In this document: positions 1 through 6,153 of the stretch, one piece after another
Numbering within the stretch: the stretch's first letter is position 1
How the letters are laid out: each line of letters starts with the position of its first letter
Assembly (NCBI GenBank): GCA_025922995.1
Contig: JAICGT010000046.1
Coordinates: forward strand, 1-7,821
Length of the DNA stretch: 7,821 nt
Direction: 5' to 3'
Source of the DNA: Fimbriimonadales bacterium
GTDB lineage: Bacteria > Armatimonadota > Fimbriimonadia > Fimbriimonadales > ATM1
Translations under genes and position numbers: made by a program
Notes under the pieces: generated by a model
Database searches by the model: none
Told to the model about the DNA's origin: nothing
What the model saw: the letters and a program-made list of their open reading frames with translations, nothing else

Positions 1-1909
1 GCAGAATCACCTCGCCGTAGTTCTTTGTTCGAACCCGCGGGTCGAGGATCGCAATAATGCCCTTATCCGTATCGTTTCGGATCAGGCGTCCCGCACCCTG
101 CCGCATCAGCATTTTCGCCATTGCCAGCGAGTAATCGCGAAAGGGGTCCTTGCCCGCGATGGTCATCGACGCTTGACGCACGACCGACGGCGGATCGACC
201 GGAACCTCGAACGGGATTCGGGTGAGCGCAACGCATGTCAGCGTCTCCCCCGGCGCGTCGAATCCCGTCCAAAAGGATCGCAGAGCGAACAGAGACGCCC
301 GAACGTTTTTTCGGAACGCCTCTCCTACGGAGCCAACGCCGGATTTGCGCTGCGCGTAAACGGGCAAGTCGTCAGGCAAGTCTATTTTCTCCAGCACTCC
401 CTCCATCTCTGCCCGGCTATGAAACAACGCCAACGTGCGCCCACCAAGCGCACGGATAATCGCCTGCAATTCGCTTGCCAAGGCCGCGTAATAAAGGTCT
501 TCAGCGCCTTCCCTTCGGACTGCCACCGGATCTGGAATTGCGCCGTCTTTTGGCAAATAGATGGCTGCCTGATGTTCGAAATCGAATGGGCTCGGCAGCA
601 CTTCGCTGAATTTCGGCTTTACGCCGGTGAGTTCTTGGAAGAAATCGAACTCTCCATCGATAGCTAGCGTTGCGGACAGGCAAACTGCGGGTGCCTTGGA
701 CCAGAGCTCTTCAGCCAATTTCGCTGCGGCTCCGACCATCGCTTTCTTCGCAGCGACGCCCGCAAACCCGGACTCGATATAGCTCACCGAATTGCCAGGC
801 GGGTTCGACAGAGACTTGCATTCGAGAGCGAATTCTGCCAAGAACTGCCGATACGCCAAAACGCTTTCCTGCAACGTCGAAATGTCGTCTTCGTCGACTT
901 TCTTTAGAACACGTCTCACCAGAGCATCGAGGTTCTTGCACCCGTCAAGAATGCGCCCGGCTAGCGGAAATACGCGTTCCCGCATGGGTTCGGAAATCTT
1001 CGCGGCGACAGTCGGGAAACTTGCAACCTCTTCCGGTGCAGTTGCTAGGATCCCGGACCTCGGAGCAAATGTCACAAGCGACGATAGTTCGAATTTTGCG
1101 GCGTCGATCAGCTTCCTAAATCCTCCGAATTCATCCGCGAACTCTCGATCCATTTTCTTCTCTGCAGCTCGCAAACGCAGCACGCGCTCGAGTCCGGTGG
1201 CGATCGATGCTGCCTGTGAAAGCGCACGCTCGTCCAGAGTGAATTCGAATGCAGCAAGGGCGGCTTGAGGTAAGTCATGGGCTTCGTCGACGATCAGAAA
1301 GTCGTAACTTCCCAGGATCGGGCTCGTGCCCTGGTCGCCCTGCAGGGCGTCCATCAGCACAACGCTATGATTGGTGACCACGACCCCCGCCTTTGCTGCG
1401 GCGCGCCTTGCGCGGTAGTACAGACACGGGCCGTAGAAGTCGCACATGCGCGCAGGGCAGACTTGTGGAACGGCCATTTGACGCCACTTAGACAGTGCTT
1501 CTTTGCCCCTTAAGCGCGTTATCTCGCGAAATTCCGACTCAATGCCGATACTTGCTCGTGGCAGAAAATCGCGCTTCATGTCGGGAGCGTGGGCTTCAAT
1601 TTCCGCGACGCACGCGTACCGCTGTCTGCCGATTAGAAATGCTGTCGCAGGACGATTTTCCTCGTCGAATAGGCTCAGTGCGAGCGGCAGGTCTTTCCTT
1701 AAATACTGTTCCGCGAGGACGTTTGTGTATGTTGCGATGACAACGCGCTTGTCCTCCGCAATCGAATGCGCAAGCGCGGGAATCAGGGCTGCCAGCGACT
1801 TGCCTAGTCCCGTGGGCGCTTCAAAAACGCCGTTGTGGCTTCCGGCGATGCAGTCGGAGATAAGCAGCGCGAGTTGCCTCTGGTTACTGCGCTCGACGAA
1901 TCCGGGCAT
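1..1909 (-). CDS. dinG: DinG/XPD-family ATP-dependent DNA helicase with Fe-S cluster (3' end cut off by window)
   Basis: Superfamily 2 helicase of the DinG/Rad3 type, expected to unwind damaged or structured DNA (R-loops, forked ends) 5'-3' in the cytoplasm using ATP. I translated the minus strand; the frame is open from the start to base 1, giving 636 visible residues. Counting from the ATG at 1909, motifs in order are: a Q-motif-like FVERSNQ (4-10), Walker A APTGLGKS (31-38), four Fe-S cysteines C100-x50-C151-x4-C156-x5-C162, VVTNHSV (177-183), the DEAH box (208-211), SFWTGFDAPG (545-554), and motif VI QGAGRLIR (604-611) followed by ILDPR. The x4/x5 cysteine spacing is that of E. coli DinG as I recall it. 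Only the last tens of residues should be missing. The start is uncertain: family-like sequence (APELIDSALSRLAE) continues in frame upstream of this ATG back to a TGA near 1989, with no ATG, GTG or TTG in it. The gene directly follows the cytochrome fusion, so co-transcription is likely. Confidence 0.93.
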   Translation of the reverse strand, partial: MPGFVERSNQRQLALLISDCIAGSHNGVFEAPTGLGKSLAALIPALAHSIAEDKRVVIATYTNVLAEQYLRKDLPLALSLFDEENRPATAFLIGRQRYACVAEIEAHAPDMKRDFLPRASIGIESEFREITRLRGKEALSKWRQMAVPQVCPARMCDFYGPCLYYRARRAAAKAGVVVTNHSVVLMDALQGDQGTSPILGSYDFLIVDEAHDLPQAALAAFEFTLDERALSQAASIATGLERVLRLRAAEKKMDREFADEFGGFRKLIDAAKFELSSLVTFAPRSGILATAPEEVASFPTVAAKISEPMRERVFPLAGRILDGCKNLDALVRRVLKKVDEDDISTLQESVLAYRQFLAEFALECKSLSNPPGNSVSYIESGFAGVAAKKAMVGAAAKLAEELWSKAPAVCLSATLAIDGEFDFFQELTGVKPKFSEVLPSPFDFEHQAAIYLPKDGAIPDPVAVRREGAEDLYYAALASELQAIIRALGGRTLALFHSRAEMEGVLEKIDLPDDLPVYAQRKSGVGSVGEAFRKNVRASLFALRSFWTGFDAPGETLTCVALTRIPFEVPVDPPSVVRQASMTIAGKDPFRDYSLAMAKMLMRQGAGRLIRNDTDKGIIAILDPRVRTKNYGEVIL

Positions 1910-1952
1910 CTCGGCTAGCCGGGACAGCGCGGAATCAATTAACTCCGGAGCC

Positions 1953-3221
1953 TTAATTGGTATCGCGCGTAAACGAGACGATCAGCAACGCCATCTCATC
2001 GGTCGTTTGCTCTCCCCATCGCACATCCTTTGGCGGCTTGTTCGGATTATTTGGGTTATTCGCCGAGTTATCATAAACTGCTGTCGCACGAACCGTCGAC
2101 CCGGCCGGTATTTTCAAGGGTTTTGCAAACTCGTAAGTCAACTGCCAATTAAAATCCCATTGGTCTATCGCAACGAGCGGCACTTCCTTCCCGTCCGGCA
2201 GCTCAACCCACGCTTTCATCGACTTACCGAGCAAATGCATGTGCGGCATCGCGCCATAAGCGGTTACGTCTGCCTGGACGGTGTAAGCCATATTGACCGA
2301 TTGAGATGCGTTGCCCGCTTTAAGTCGGAAGAAAGGATTCGCAATCCAGGCAAGGCGCATTTCTTTTTCAACCTTTTCTTTTGCCAAATAAATAGCAAGC
2401 TTTGTTTTGTCGGTTTCTTCTTTGCCGCTCTTGTGATAGTGAACCTGAAGCACAATTGTTGTACCCGGCTTTAATTCGAAGGCCGTGCCTTTCGGTGTCT
2501 CAAAAGGCTGCAACCCCGGCGCCCATCCACCGAGCGCGCCGTCCGGCAAAAAGCCCACGCCGCCGCCCGAAGTGCTGTACCCCGGCTGGCCGTCTTTGGT
2601 AGATTTTTCAAGATTCAGCGCTCGGCCTCCGCTGTCTAAGAACGCGATGACGTGATGCACGATCTTCCGGTTGCCCGGCGCGACGTCTATCGCCCGGATC
2701 CACTTCGACTCCTTATAGTCGGTTTTGATGACAAAGTTACGGTAAACGTCTTCGCCCTCTGCCCCAAGCTTGAACTCCTTGTCGGCAGAAACGATGAGGT
2801 CAGGCTGCCCGAGCGCCCATTCCGTCGAGAAAACGGGCGGCTTCGGCTCCGTGCTGGGCTCGCCCCTCGGCGCTCCGGCCTCGTGCCAAGCCTTGAAGAG
2901 AGCGACCTGCTCGTCTGTAAGACGGTTCTCGTGCTTGAAGCTTCCGTATCCCGAGACCGCCTTCCAGGGAGGCATGAACCTCTTCTCAACGACGCGTGCG
3001 ATCGTTCCTGACCGCCGCTTGGCGTCTTCGTAGTTCATCAAGCTGAAAGGGGCGACTTGACCCGGGCGGTGGCAAGGGGTGCACTTCTCGTACACGATCG
3101 GCGCAATCTTATCGGCAAAAGCTACCCCCGCCAAATCCCTAGCCGAGCCGCCTCCCATTGTCATGCCGGCCGTCAGTGCGCCGGCTGCGCAGAGCCCGCT
3201 GAGCAAAACCCACTTGTTCAT
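1953..3221 (-). CDS. Exported cytochrome c / PHM-like copper type II monooxygenase fusion
   Basis: A 422-residue exported protein joining an N-terminal cytochrome c domain to a C-terminal domain like the ascorbate-dependent copper type II monooxygenases (PHM/DBM family). Residues 1-27 resemble a Sec signal peptide (MNKW, hydrophobic core, GGGSA). The heme site is CTPCH (47-51); M83 in FMPPW is a likely axial ligand. The copper domain shows the expected ligand sets: H189-H190 and H261 (in LQVHYH) for the electron-transfer copper, and H327-x-H329 (PHMHLLG) with M410 (TTDEM) for the catalytic copper. These assignments follow the known PHM pattern. The reaction would be O2-dependent C-H hydroxylation in the periplasm, substrate unknown; the heme domain may replace ascorbate as electron donor (inference). 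The copper domain contains no cysteine. The start is supported by AGAGGTGG just upstream and by the signal peptide. The helicase gene follows directly on the same strand. Confidence 0.85.
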   Translation of the reverse strand: MNKWVLLSGLCAAGALTAGMTMGGGSARDLAGVAFADKIAPIVYEKCTPCHRPGQVAPFSLMNYEDAKRRSGTIARVVEKRFMPPWKAVSGYGSFKHENRLTDEQVALFKAWHEAGAPRGEPSTEPKPPVFSTEWALGQPDLIVSADKEFKLGAEGEDVYRNFVIKTDYKESKWIRAIDVAPGNRKIVHHVIAFLDSGGRALNLEKSTKDGQPGYSTSGGGVGFLPDGALGGWAPGLQPFETPKGTAFELKPGTTIVLQVHYHKSGKEETDKTKLAIYLAKEKVEKEMRLAWIANPFFRLKAGNASQSVNMAYTVQADVTAYGAMPHMHLLGKSMKAWVELPDGKEVPLVAIDQWDFNWQLTYEFAKPLKIPAGSTVRATAVYDNSANNPNNPNKPPKDVRWGEQTTDEMALLIVSFTRDTN

Positions 3222-3230
3222 ACCACCTCT

Positions 3231-3236
3231 ATTCTA
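3231..3236 (-). promoter_or_regulatory. -10 promoter element (TAGAAT) of the cytochrome/copper fusion gene
   Basis: On the minus strand TAGAAT is followed by nine bases (AGAGGTGGT) and then the ATG. TAGAAT is one base from the sigma-70 -10 consensus. A transcript initiating about 7 nt downstream would have almost no leader, although the AGAGGTGG between box and start could also serve as a ribosome binding site. No convincing -35 box lies about 17 bp upstream. Confidence 0.5.
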
Positions 3237-3240
3237 TCGC

Positions 3241-3283
3241 TTCCTTGCGAATCCCTGCGCCTCTGTGCGCCGAGCCTCCGTCC
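3241..3283. repeat. Possible remnant of a dispersed intergenic repeat (GCGCACAGAGGCGCAG type)
   Basis: Read on the minus strand, this stretch has the cadence of dispersed 'CACGGAGGCACAGAGGCGCAGAG' type sequences that I recall from intergenic regions of many environmental bacterial genomes. It contains an imperfect 10-base tandem, GGCGCACAGA then GGCGCAGGGA. It sits between the divergent cytochrome-fusion gene and the small gene at 3317. Whether it recurs in this genome cannot be told from one window. Confidence 0.3.
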
Positions 3284-3316
3284 TGTCATTGAACGCATAC
3301 GGAGGTGCGCAAAGAT

Positions 3317-3586
3317 ATGGCCAAGTTAGATGGAGATCTTTGGAGATATAACATCGCCAAGATCACTTTGGTGGATGTCTCGGAGGACTACCAGTCGTTC
3401 CTTGGTCCAATGCCTTCGGACTTCTATCCGGTTCTGCGGGAGGTCGTTTCCCCCAAATACAAGCTGATGGAGCGGCTTTTGAACCAGGAGTTCGTAGGCG
3501 GATACTGTTACGATTGGCACGAGGCGCCGGATGGCGACGGCGACCTCAACTGGTTTGTAGGGGTAGTTAACGAGAACCTAATCTAA
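3317..3586 (+). CDS. Small acidic hypothetical protein
   Basis: An 89-residue protein that I do not recognise. It begins MAKLDGDLWRYNIAKITLV and ends WFVGVVNENLI. It is rich in Asp/Glu and aromatic residues (WRYN, DWHEAPDGDGDLNWF), has two Trp in the final third and one Cys, and shows no signal peptide or membrane segment, so it is probably a soluble cytoplasmic protein. I chose the ATG at 3317 because GGAGG at 3301-3305 lies 11 nt upstream; the in-frame GTG at 3305 overlaps that same purine run and would leave no spacing. It is divergent from the cytochrome/copper fusion (95-bp gap) and converges on the DUF512 gene with overlapping stop codons. Coding status rests on the ribosome binding site, the plausible composition and the tight packing, not on a recognised family. 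Confidence 0.65.
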   Translation: MAKLDGDLWRYNIAKITLVDVSEDYQSFLGPMPSDFYPVLREVVSPKYKLMERLLNQEFVGGYCYDWHEAPDGDGDLNWFVGVVNENLI

Positions 3587-4998
3587 GCGGCGACGAAGTC
3601 GACGTTCTGCGGCAGCCAGCCGCTCAAAAAATCTTTTGCGCGTGAGGGGCTGACCCGAATGTCGAGCCCTGTCGCGTCGCGCAAGTCGTCGACGGTGGAA
3701 TTGTCTAAGAAAAGCGCACCATCTTTCAACATAATGTCAGGAATAACGATTGTTCCGTACTGTTTGGTACAGTTTAGGGCCCGCAGTAAGTCATGATAGG
3801 TAATCAGCCCGGCCACCGTGATGCCATTGCCGAAGAAGTCGTTCACGACGGGCAGCACGTCGACCGTAAGACCGTCTATTCTCGAAAGGTCCTGGGCAAA
3901 CTTCGTCAAAACGCGCGACGGAAGCACACCCGTCACGAGCGTCAGCTTGGTCGGCTTCACCCTTGCGTCGCGGTAGCGGCGCAAGCCGCGTGCCGCTTGG
4001 TCGTGAAACAGTCGAAACGTGCCGATACCATCTTCGAACTGGGGGAAGTCTTCGTACCACGCTCTCGGCGGCACCGGTTTATCAGCGTAGTAAAACCATT
4101 CGTCGCTCGGGAACGCAAAGCGTGTGCCGAGGCTTGCGAGGTAACTCTCGTGAAGCGCCGCCATGTCGTCCAACAGCCCCGCAGCGTACTCCGGCGAGAT
4201 GCGTTTCAGGGGATACAGGTTGTGCCTGTACTTGCTCAAACCGACCGGCACGATCGCGGTGCTGAGTACGCCGGCCCTTCGTCCGGTCGCCTTCGGGTGG
4301 AGGGCGGCGAGGTCCTCGATCGTCCTTTCCAGAGCCTTGCCGTCGTTCAGCCCGGGACACAGAACGACCTGTGCATGCACGTCGATGTCGGCCTCGGCAA
4401 GCTCCTCGAGGCGAGGCAGGATCGGCTCCGGAGCCCCCCGCCCAAGCATGAACCCTCGGAGGCGGGGATCGGTCGCGTGCACACTGACATAGAGCGGTGA
4501 GATGCCCTGCGCCTTGGTGCGCTCGAACTCCTCTTCGCTCATGTTCGTAAGCGTCACATAATTGCCGTGGAGGAAGCTGAGGCGGAAGTCGTCGTCCATC
4601 AAGTACAGCGACTTGCGCATGCCCTTCGGCATCTGGTGAATAAAGCAGAACACGCACTTGTTGTCGCAAGTGTGGATCTGGTCGGCAAGCTCGAACGTGA
4701 AGCTGAACCCGAGGTCCTCGCCCCACCCACGCTCCATCTGTACCGATTGGTACACACCTTGTCTTACAAACTCGACCTCAAAGGTCTCCTCGCTGCTGTG
4801 GTAGCGCAGGTCGACGATGTCGTCGACCCTTCGGCCGTTAACGCTGCGAACGACGTCCTCCGCCTGGAAGCCTGCCCGCTCGGCCGGCGAGCCGGGCTCG
4901 ACGGATTTCACCACCAGGCCCTGGTTTTTCGCCATGACAAGCTCAGACATGCATGTATTTTGGCAGACGGCGCACTCTACCGACCGCTCCGCGCTCAT
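3583..4998 (-). CDS. PDZ - radical SAM - DUF512 protein (Fe-S oxidoreductase-like)
   Basis: Up to 471 residues with the architecture of the DUF512 radical SAM family (PDZ domain, radical SAM core, DUF512 tail), whose reaction is not established. The PDZ-like part is residues 26-80 (GLVVKSVEPGSPAERAGF, then DVVRSVNG). The [4Fe-4S]/SAM-binding cysteines are C111-x3-C115-x2-C118 (CDNKCVFCF), followed by the family-typical FIHQMPKGMRKSLY, DDDFRLSFLHGNYVTLTN, a VSVHATDP strand (172-179) and PSDEWFYYA (297-305). DUF512 hallmarks are LVTGVLPSRVL (354-364), NDFFGNGITVAGL (386-398) and the IVIPDIMLKDG segment (417-427). The start is uncertain: the longest frame begins at 4998, but ATGs at 4950 (MSELVMAKN) and 4935 (MAKNQGLVV) lie closer to the PDZ domain and none has a clear ribosome binding site. 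It is the leftward gene of the intergenic region holding parS. The protein should be cytoplasmic; no membrane segment is seen. Confidence 0.9.
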   Translation of the reverse strand: MSAERSVECAVCQNTCMSELVMAKNQGLVVKSVEPGSPAERAGFQAEDVVRSVNGRRVDDIVDLRYHSSEETFEVEFVRQGVYQSVQMERGWGEDLGFSFTFELADQIHTCDNKCVFCFIHQMPKGMRKSLYLMDDDFRLSFLHGNYVTLTNMSEEEFERTKAQGISPLYVSVHATDPRLRGFMLGRGAPEPILPRLEELAEADIDVHAQVVLCPGLNDGKALERTIEDLAALHPKATGRRAGVLSTAIVPVGLSKYRHNLYPLKRISPEYAAGLLDDMAALHESYLASLGTRFAFPSDEWFYYADKPVPPRAWYEDFPQFEDGIGTFRLFHDQAARGLRRYRDARVKPTKLTLVTGVLPSRVLTKFAQDLSRIDGLTVDVLPVVNDFFGNGITVAGLITYHDLLRALNCTKQYGTIVIPDIMLKDGALFLDNSTVDDLRDATGLDIRVSPSRAKDFLSGWLPQNVDFVAA

Positions 4999-5075
4999 CG
5001 CACACCGCTTTTCTGTTTATTGGCCGCATTTTTCCTAAGCCCGTTCAGCAAGCCACTCTCTGTCAAGCAAACGAT

Positions 5076-5091
5076 TGTTTCACGTGGAACA
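5076..5091. other. parS: parS centromere site (ParB binding)
   Basis: The 16 bases TGTTTCACGTGGAACA match the conserved bacterial chromosomal parS consensus TGTTNCACGTGNAACA at all 14 fixed positions; the only departure from a perfect palindrome is at the two N positions. ParB binds such sites, loads as a CTP-dependent clamp, spreads on flanking DNA and recruits SMC and ParA for chromosome segregation. It lies in the intergenic region between the divergent DUF512 and ABC genes. No parA or parB is in the window. CACGTG occurs only here as far as I could see by eye, so this is a single site locally. Confidence 0.9.
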
Positions 5092-5101
5092 TTTCTCGGG
5101 G

Positions 5102-5118
5102 GCCTGCTTCGGTCAGGC
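5102..5118. repeat. Inverted repeat upstream of the ABC gene promoter
   Basis: GCCTG and CAGGC form a perfect 5-bp inverted repeat separated by CTTCGGT. It lies 11 bp downstream of parS and 3 bp before the TACAAT box, within the spacer region of the promoter. It could be a repressor site or chance; it is too short and lacks the T-run needed for a terminator. Confidence 0.3.
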
Positions 5119-5121
5119 GAG

Positions 5122-5127
5122 TACAAT
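5122..5127 (+). promoter_or_regulatory. -10 promoter element (TACAAT) of the ABC ATPase gene, probably leaderless
   Basis: TACAAT is one base from the TATAAT consensus and is followed by exactly 7 bases (CCGTCCG) and the ATG at 5135. Transcription would then start at or very near the A of the ATG, giving a leaderless mRNA. This agrees with the absence of a ribosome binding site there and decides the start codon. No clear -35 is visible. Confidence 0.6.
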
Positions 5128-5134
5128 CCGTCCG

Positions 5135-6127
5135 ATGCCTGCAATCGTCTCGGCGGAGAGCCTCGCGAAGACTTACTACACCAGCAAGAAGATCCCAGGG
5201 ATGTGGGGCGCAGCGAAAGCATTAGTCAGCCGAGAGAAGGTAGCCATCGAGGCCGTGAAAGGAGTCTCATTCTCGATAGCTGAGGGGGAACTAGTGGGGT
5301 TTTTAGGGCCGAACGGCGCGGGCAAGACCACGACGCTCAAGATGCTGACCGGGATTCTCGTGCCAACGGGGGGCGAGGCGAGCGTGCTCGGCTATCGGCC
5401 GTGGGAGCGAAACCCCGCAATGCAGCGGCAGATTTCGCTCGTAATGGGAAATAAGCAGCAGCTCTGGTGGGATCTGCCCGCGTGGGACTCGTTTCAAGTC
5501 CTCAAAGAGATCTACGACGTGCCACAGGCAGACTTCAAATTGCGCGTGGACCACTTGATCGACGCACTTCAGCTTTCCGAGAAACTGCATACGCAGGTAC
5601 GCCGGCTCAGCCTCGGCGAGCGCATGAAGTGCGAACTGGTGGCAGCGCTGCTGCACAGCCCGAAGGTTGTGTTCCTCGATGAGCCTACGATAGGCCTCGA
5701 CGTGATCTCGCAGAAGAGAATCCGCGAGTTCTTAAGAGAGCACAACCGGGACCATAAAACGACGGTTTTGCTGACAAGCCACTATATGCAGGACGTCGCC
5801 GAACTGTGCGAACGGGTGATCGTGATCGACCACGGCACGATGATCTATGACGGCGCTTTGACCGAGTTGACGCGCAAGTACCGGCCGGTGAAGAAGCTGG
5901 TTCTTGTGTTCTCGTCGCCGGTGTCAGCGGACTTCAGCGAGTTCGGCGAGGTGTTGGAGCAAGCGGAATCCGGCATAACGATCGAAGTCGCGCGAGAACG
6001 AACCACGGAAATCGCGGCTAAAATCCTTACCGAGTACCCGGTCGAAGACATCGCGATCGAAGAGCCCGAGGCCGAGGAGGTCATCCGAGCCCTTTTTGAG
6101 CGGAAGCCTGAAAGCTCGCCGGTCTGA
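5135..6127 (+). CDS. ABC transporter ATP-binding protein (ABC-2 export type, COG4586-like)
   Basis: A 330-residue nucleotide-binding subunit that would power a membrane permease from the cytoplasmic face. From the ATG at 5135: Walker A GPNGAGKTT (58-66), Q-loop around Q108 (GNKQQLWWDLP), the signature LSLGERMK (158-165, a variant of LSGGQ typical of COG4586-like ATPases), Walker B VVFLDEP with the D-loop GLD (178-189), and the switch histidine H216 (LLTSHYMQD). About 100 C-terminal residues form an extra domain. An in-frame TTG at 5075 would add MFHVEHF, but that stretch is simply parS read as codons, so the later ATG is preferred; it also starts just before the conserved first strand (AIVSAESLAKTYY) and sits 7 nt after a TACAAT box. 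COG4586 ATPases usually neighbour two permease genes; none is here, and the next gene is a TSUP permease. The substrate is unknown. Confidence 0.9.
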   Translation: MPAIVSAESLAKTYYTSKKIPGMWGAAKALVSREKVAIEAVKGVSFSIAEGELVGFLGPNGAGKTTTLKMLTGILVPTGGEASVLGYRPWERNPAMQRQISLVMGNKQQLWWDLPAWDSFQVLKEIYDVPQADFKLRVDHLIDALQLSEKLHTQVRRLSLGERMKCELVAALLHSPKVVFLDEPTIGLDVISQKRIREFLREHNRDHKTTVLLTSHYMQDVAELCERVIVIDHGTMIYDGALTELTRKYRPVKKLVLVFSSPVSADFSEFGEVLEQAESGITIEVARERTTEIAAKILTEYPVEDIAIEEPEAEEVIRALFERKPESSPV

Positions 6128-6141
6128 CGGCCGCCAACCTG

Positions 6142-6147
6142 TAAACT
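6142..6147 (+). promoter_or_regulatory. -10 promoter element (TAAACT) of the TSUP gene, probably leaderless
   Basis: TAAACT fits TANNNT and is followed by 6 bases (CGTTTC) and the GTG start at 6154. It lies in the 26-bp gap after the ABC stop codon, where no ribosome binding site is visible. The layout copies that upstream of the ABC gene, so the TSUP gene probably has its own leaderless promoter besides any read-through. Confidence 0.45.
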
Positions 6148-6153
6148 CGTTTC

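Noticed and set aside
173..1268. Several overlapping open frames of 60-165 codons on both strands
   Set aside because: All fall inside the continuous helicase frame, which carries conserved motifs at both ends of this interval.
1503..2474. 323-codon open frame on the plus strand
   Set aside because: It lies antisense to the helicase and the cytochrome/copper fusion, crosses the boundary between them, and has no family-like sequence; both opposing genes have complete motif sets.
3793..4500. 235-codon open frame on the plus strand
   Set aside because: Antisense to the radical SAM/DUF512 gene, whose domain motifs cover this stretch; the frame is a by-product of GC-rich codon use.
4082..4726. 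214-codon open frame on the minus strand
   Set aside because: Same-strand alternative frame of the radical SAM gene, very rich in Arg, Pro and Gly, without motifs.
5061..5066. TTGACA on the minus strand as a -35 box for the DUF512 gene
   Set aside because: The hexamer is perfect, but no acceptable -10 box lies 16-18 bp downstream; the nearest TA-rich boxes are 23 bp or more away.
4999..5134. Replication origin at the parS intergenic region
   Set aside because: No DnaA-box cluster (TTATNCACA) or AT-rich unwinding element is visible; parS alone does not make an origin.
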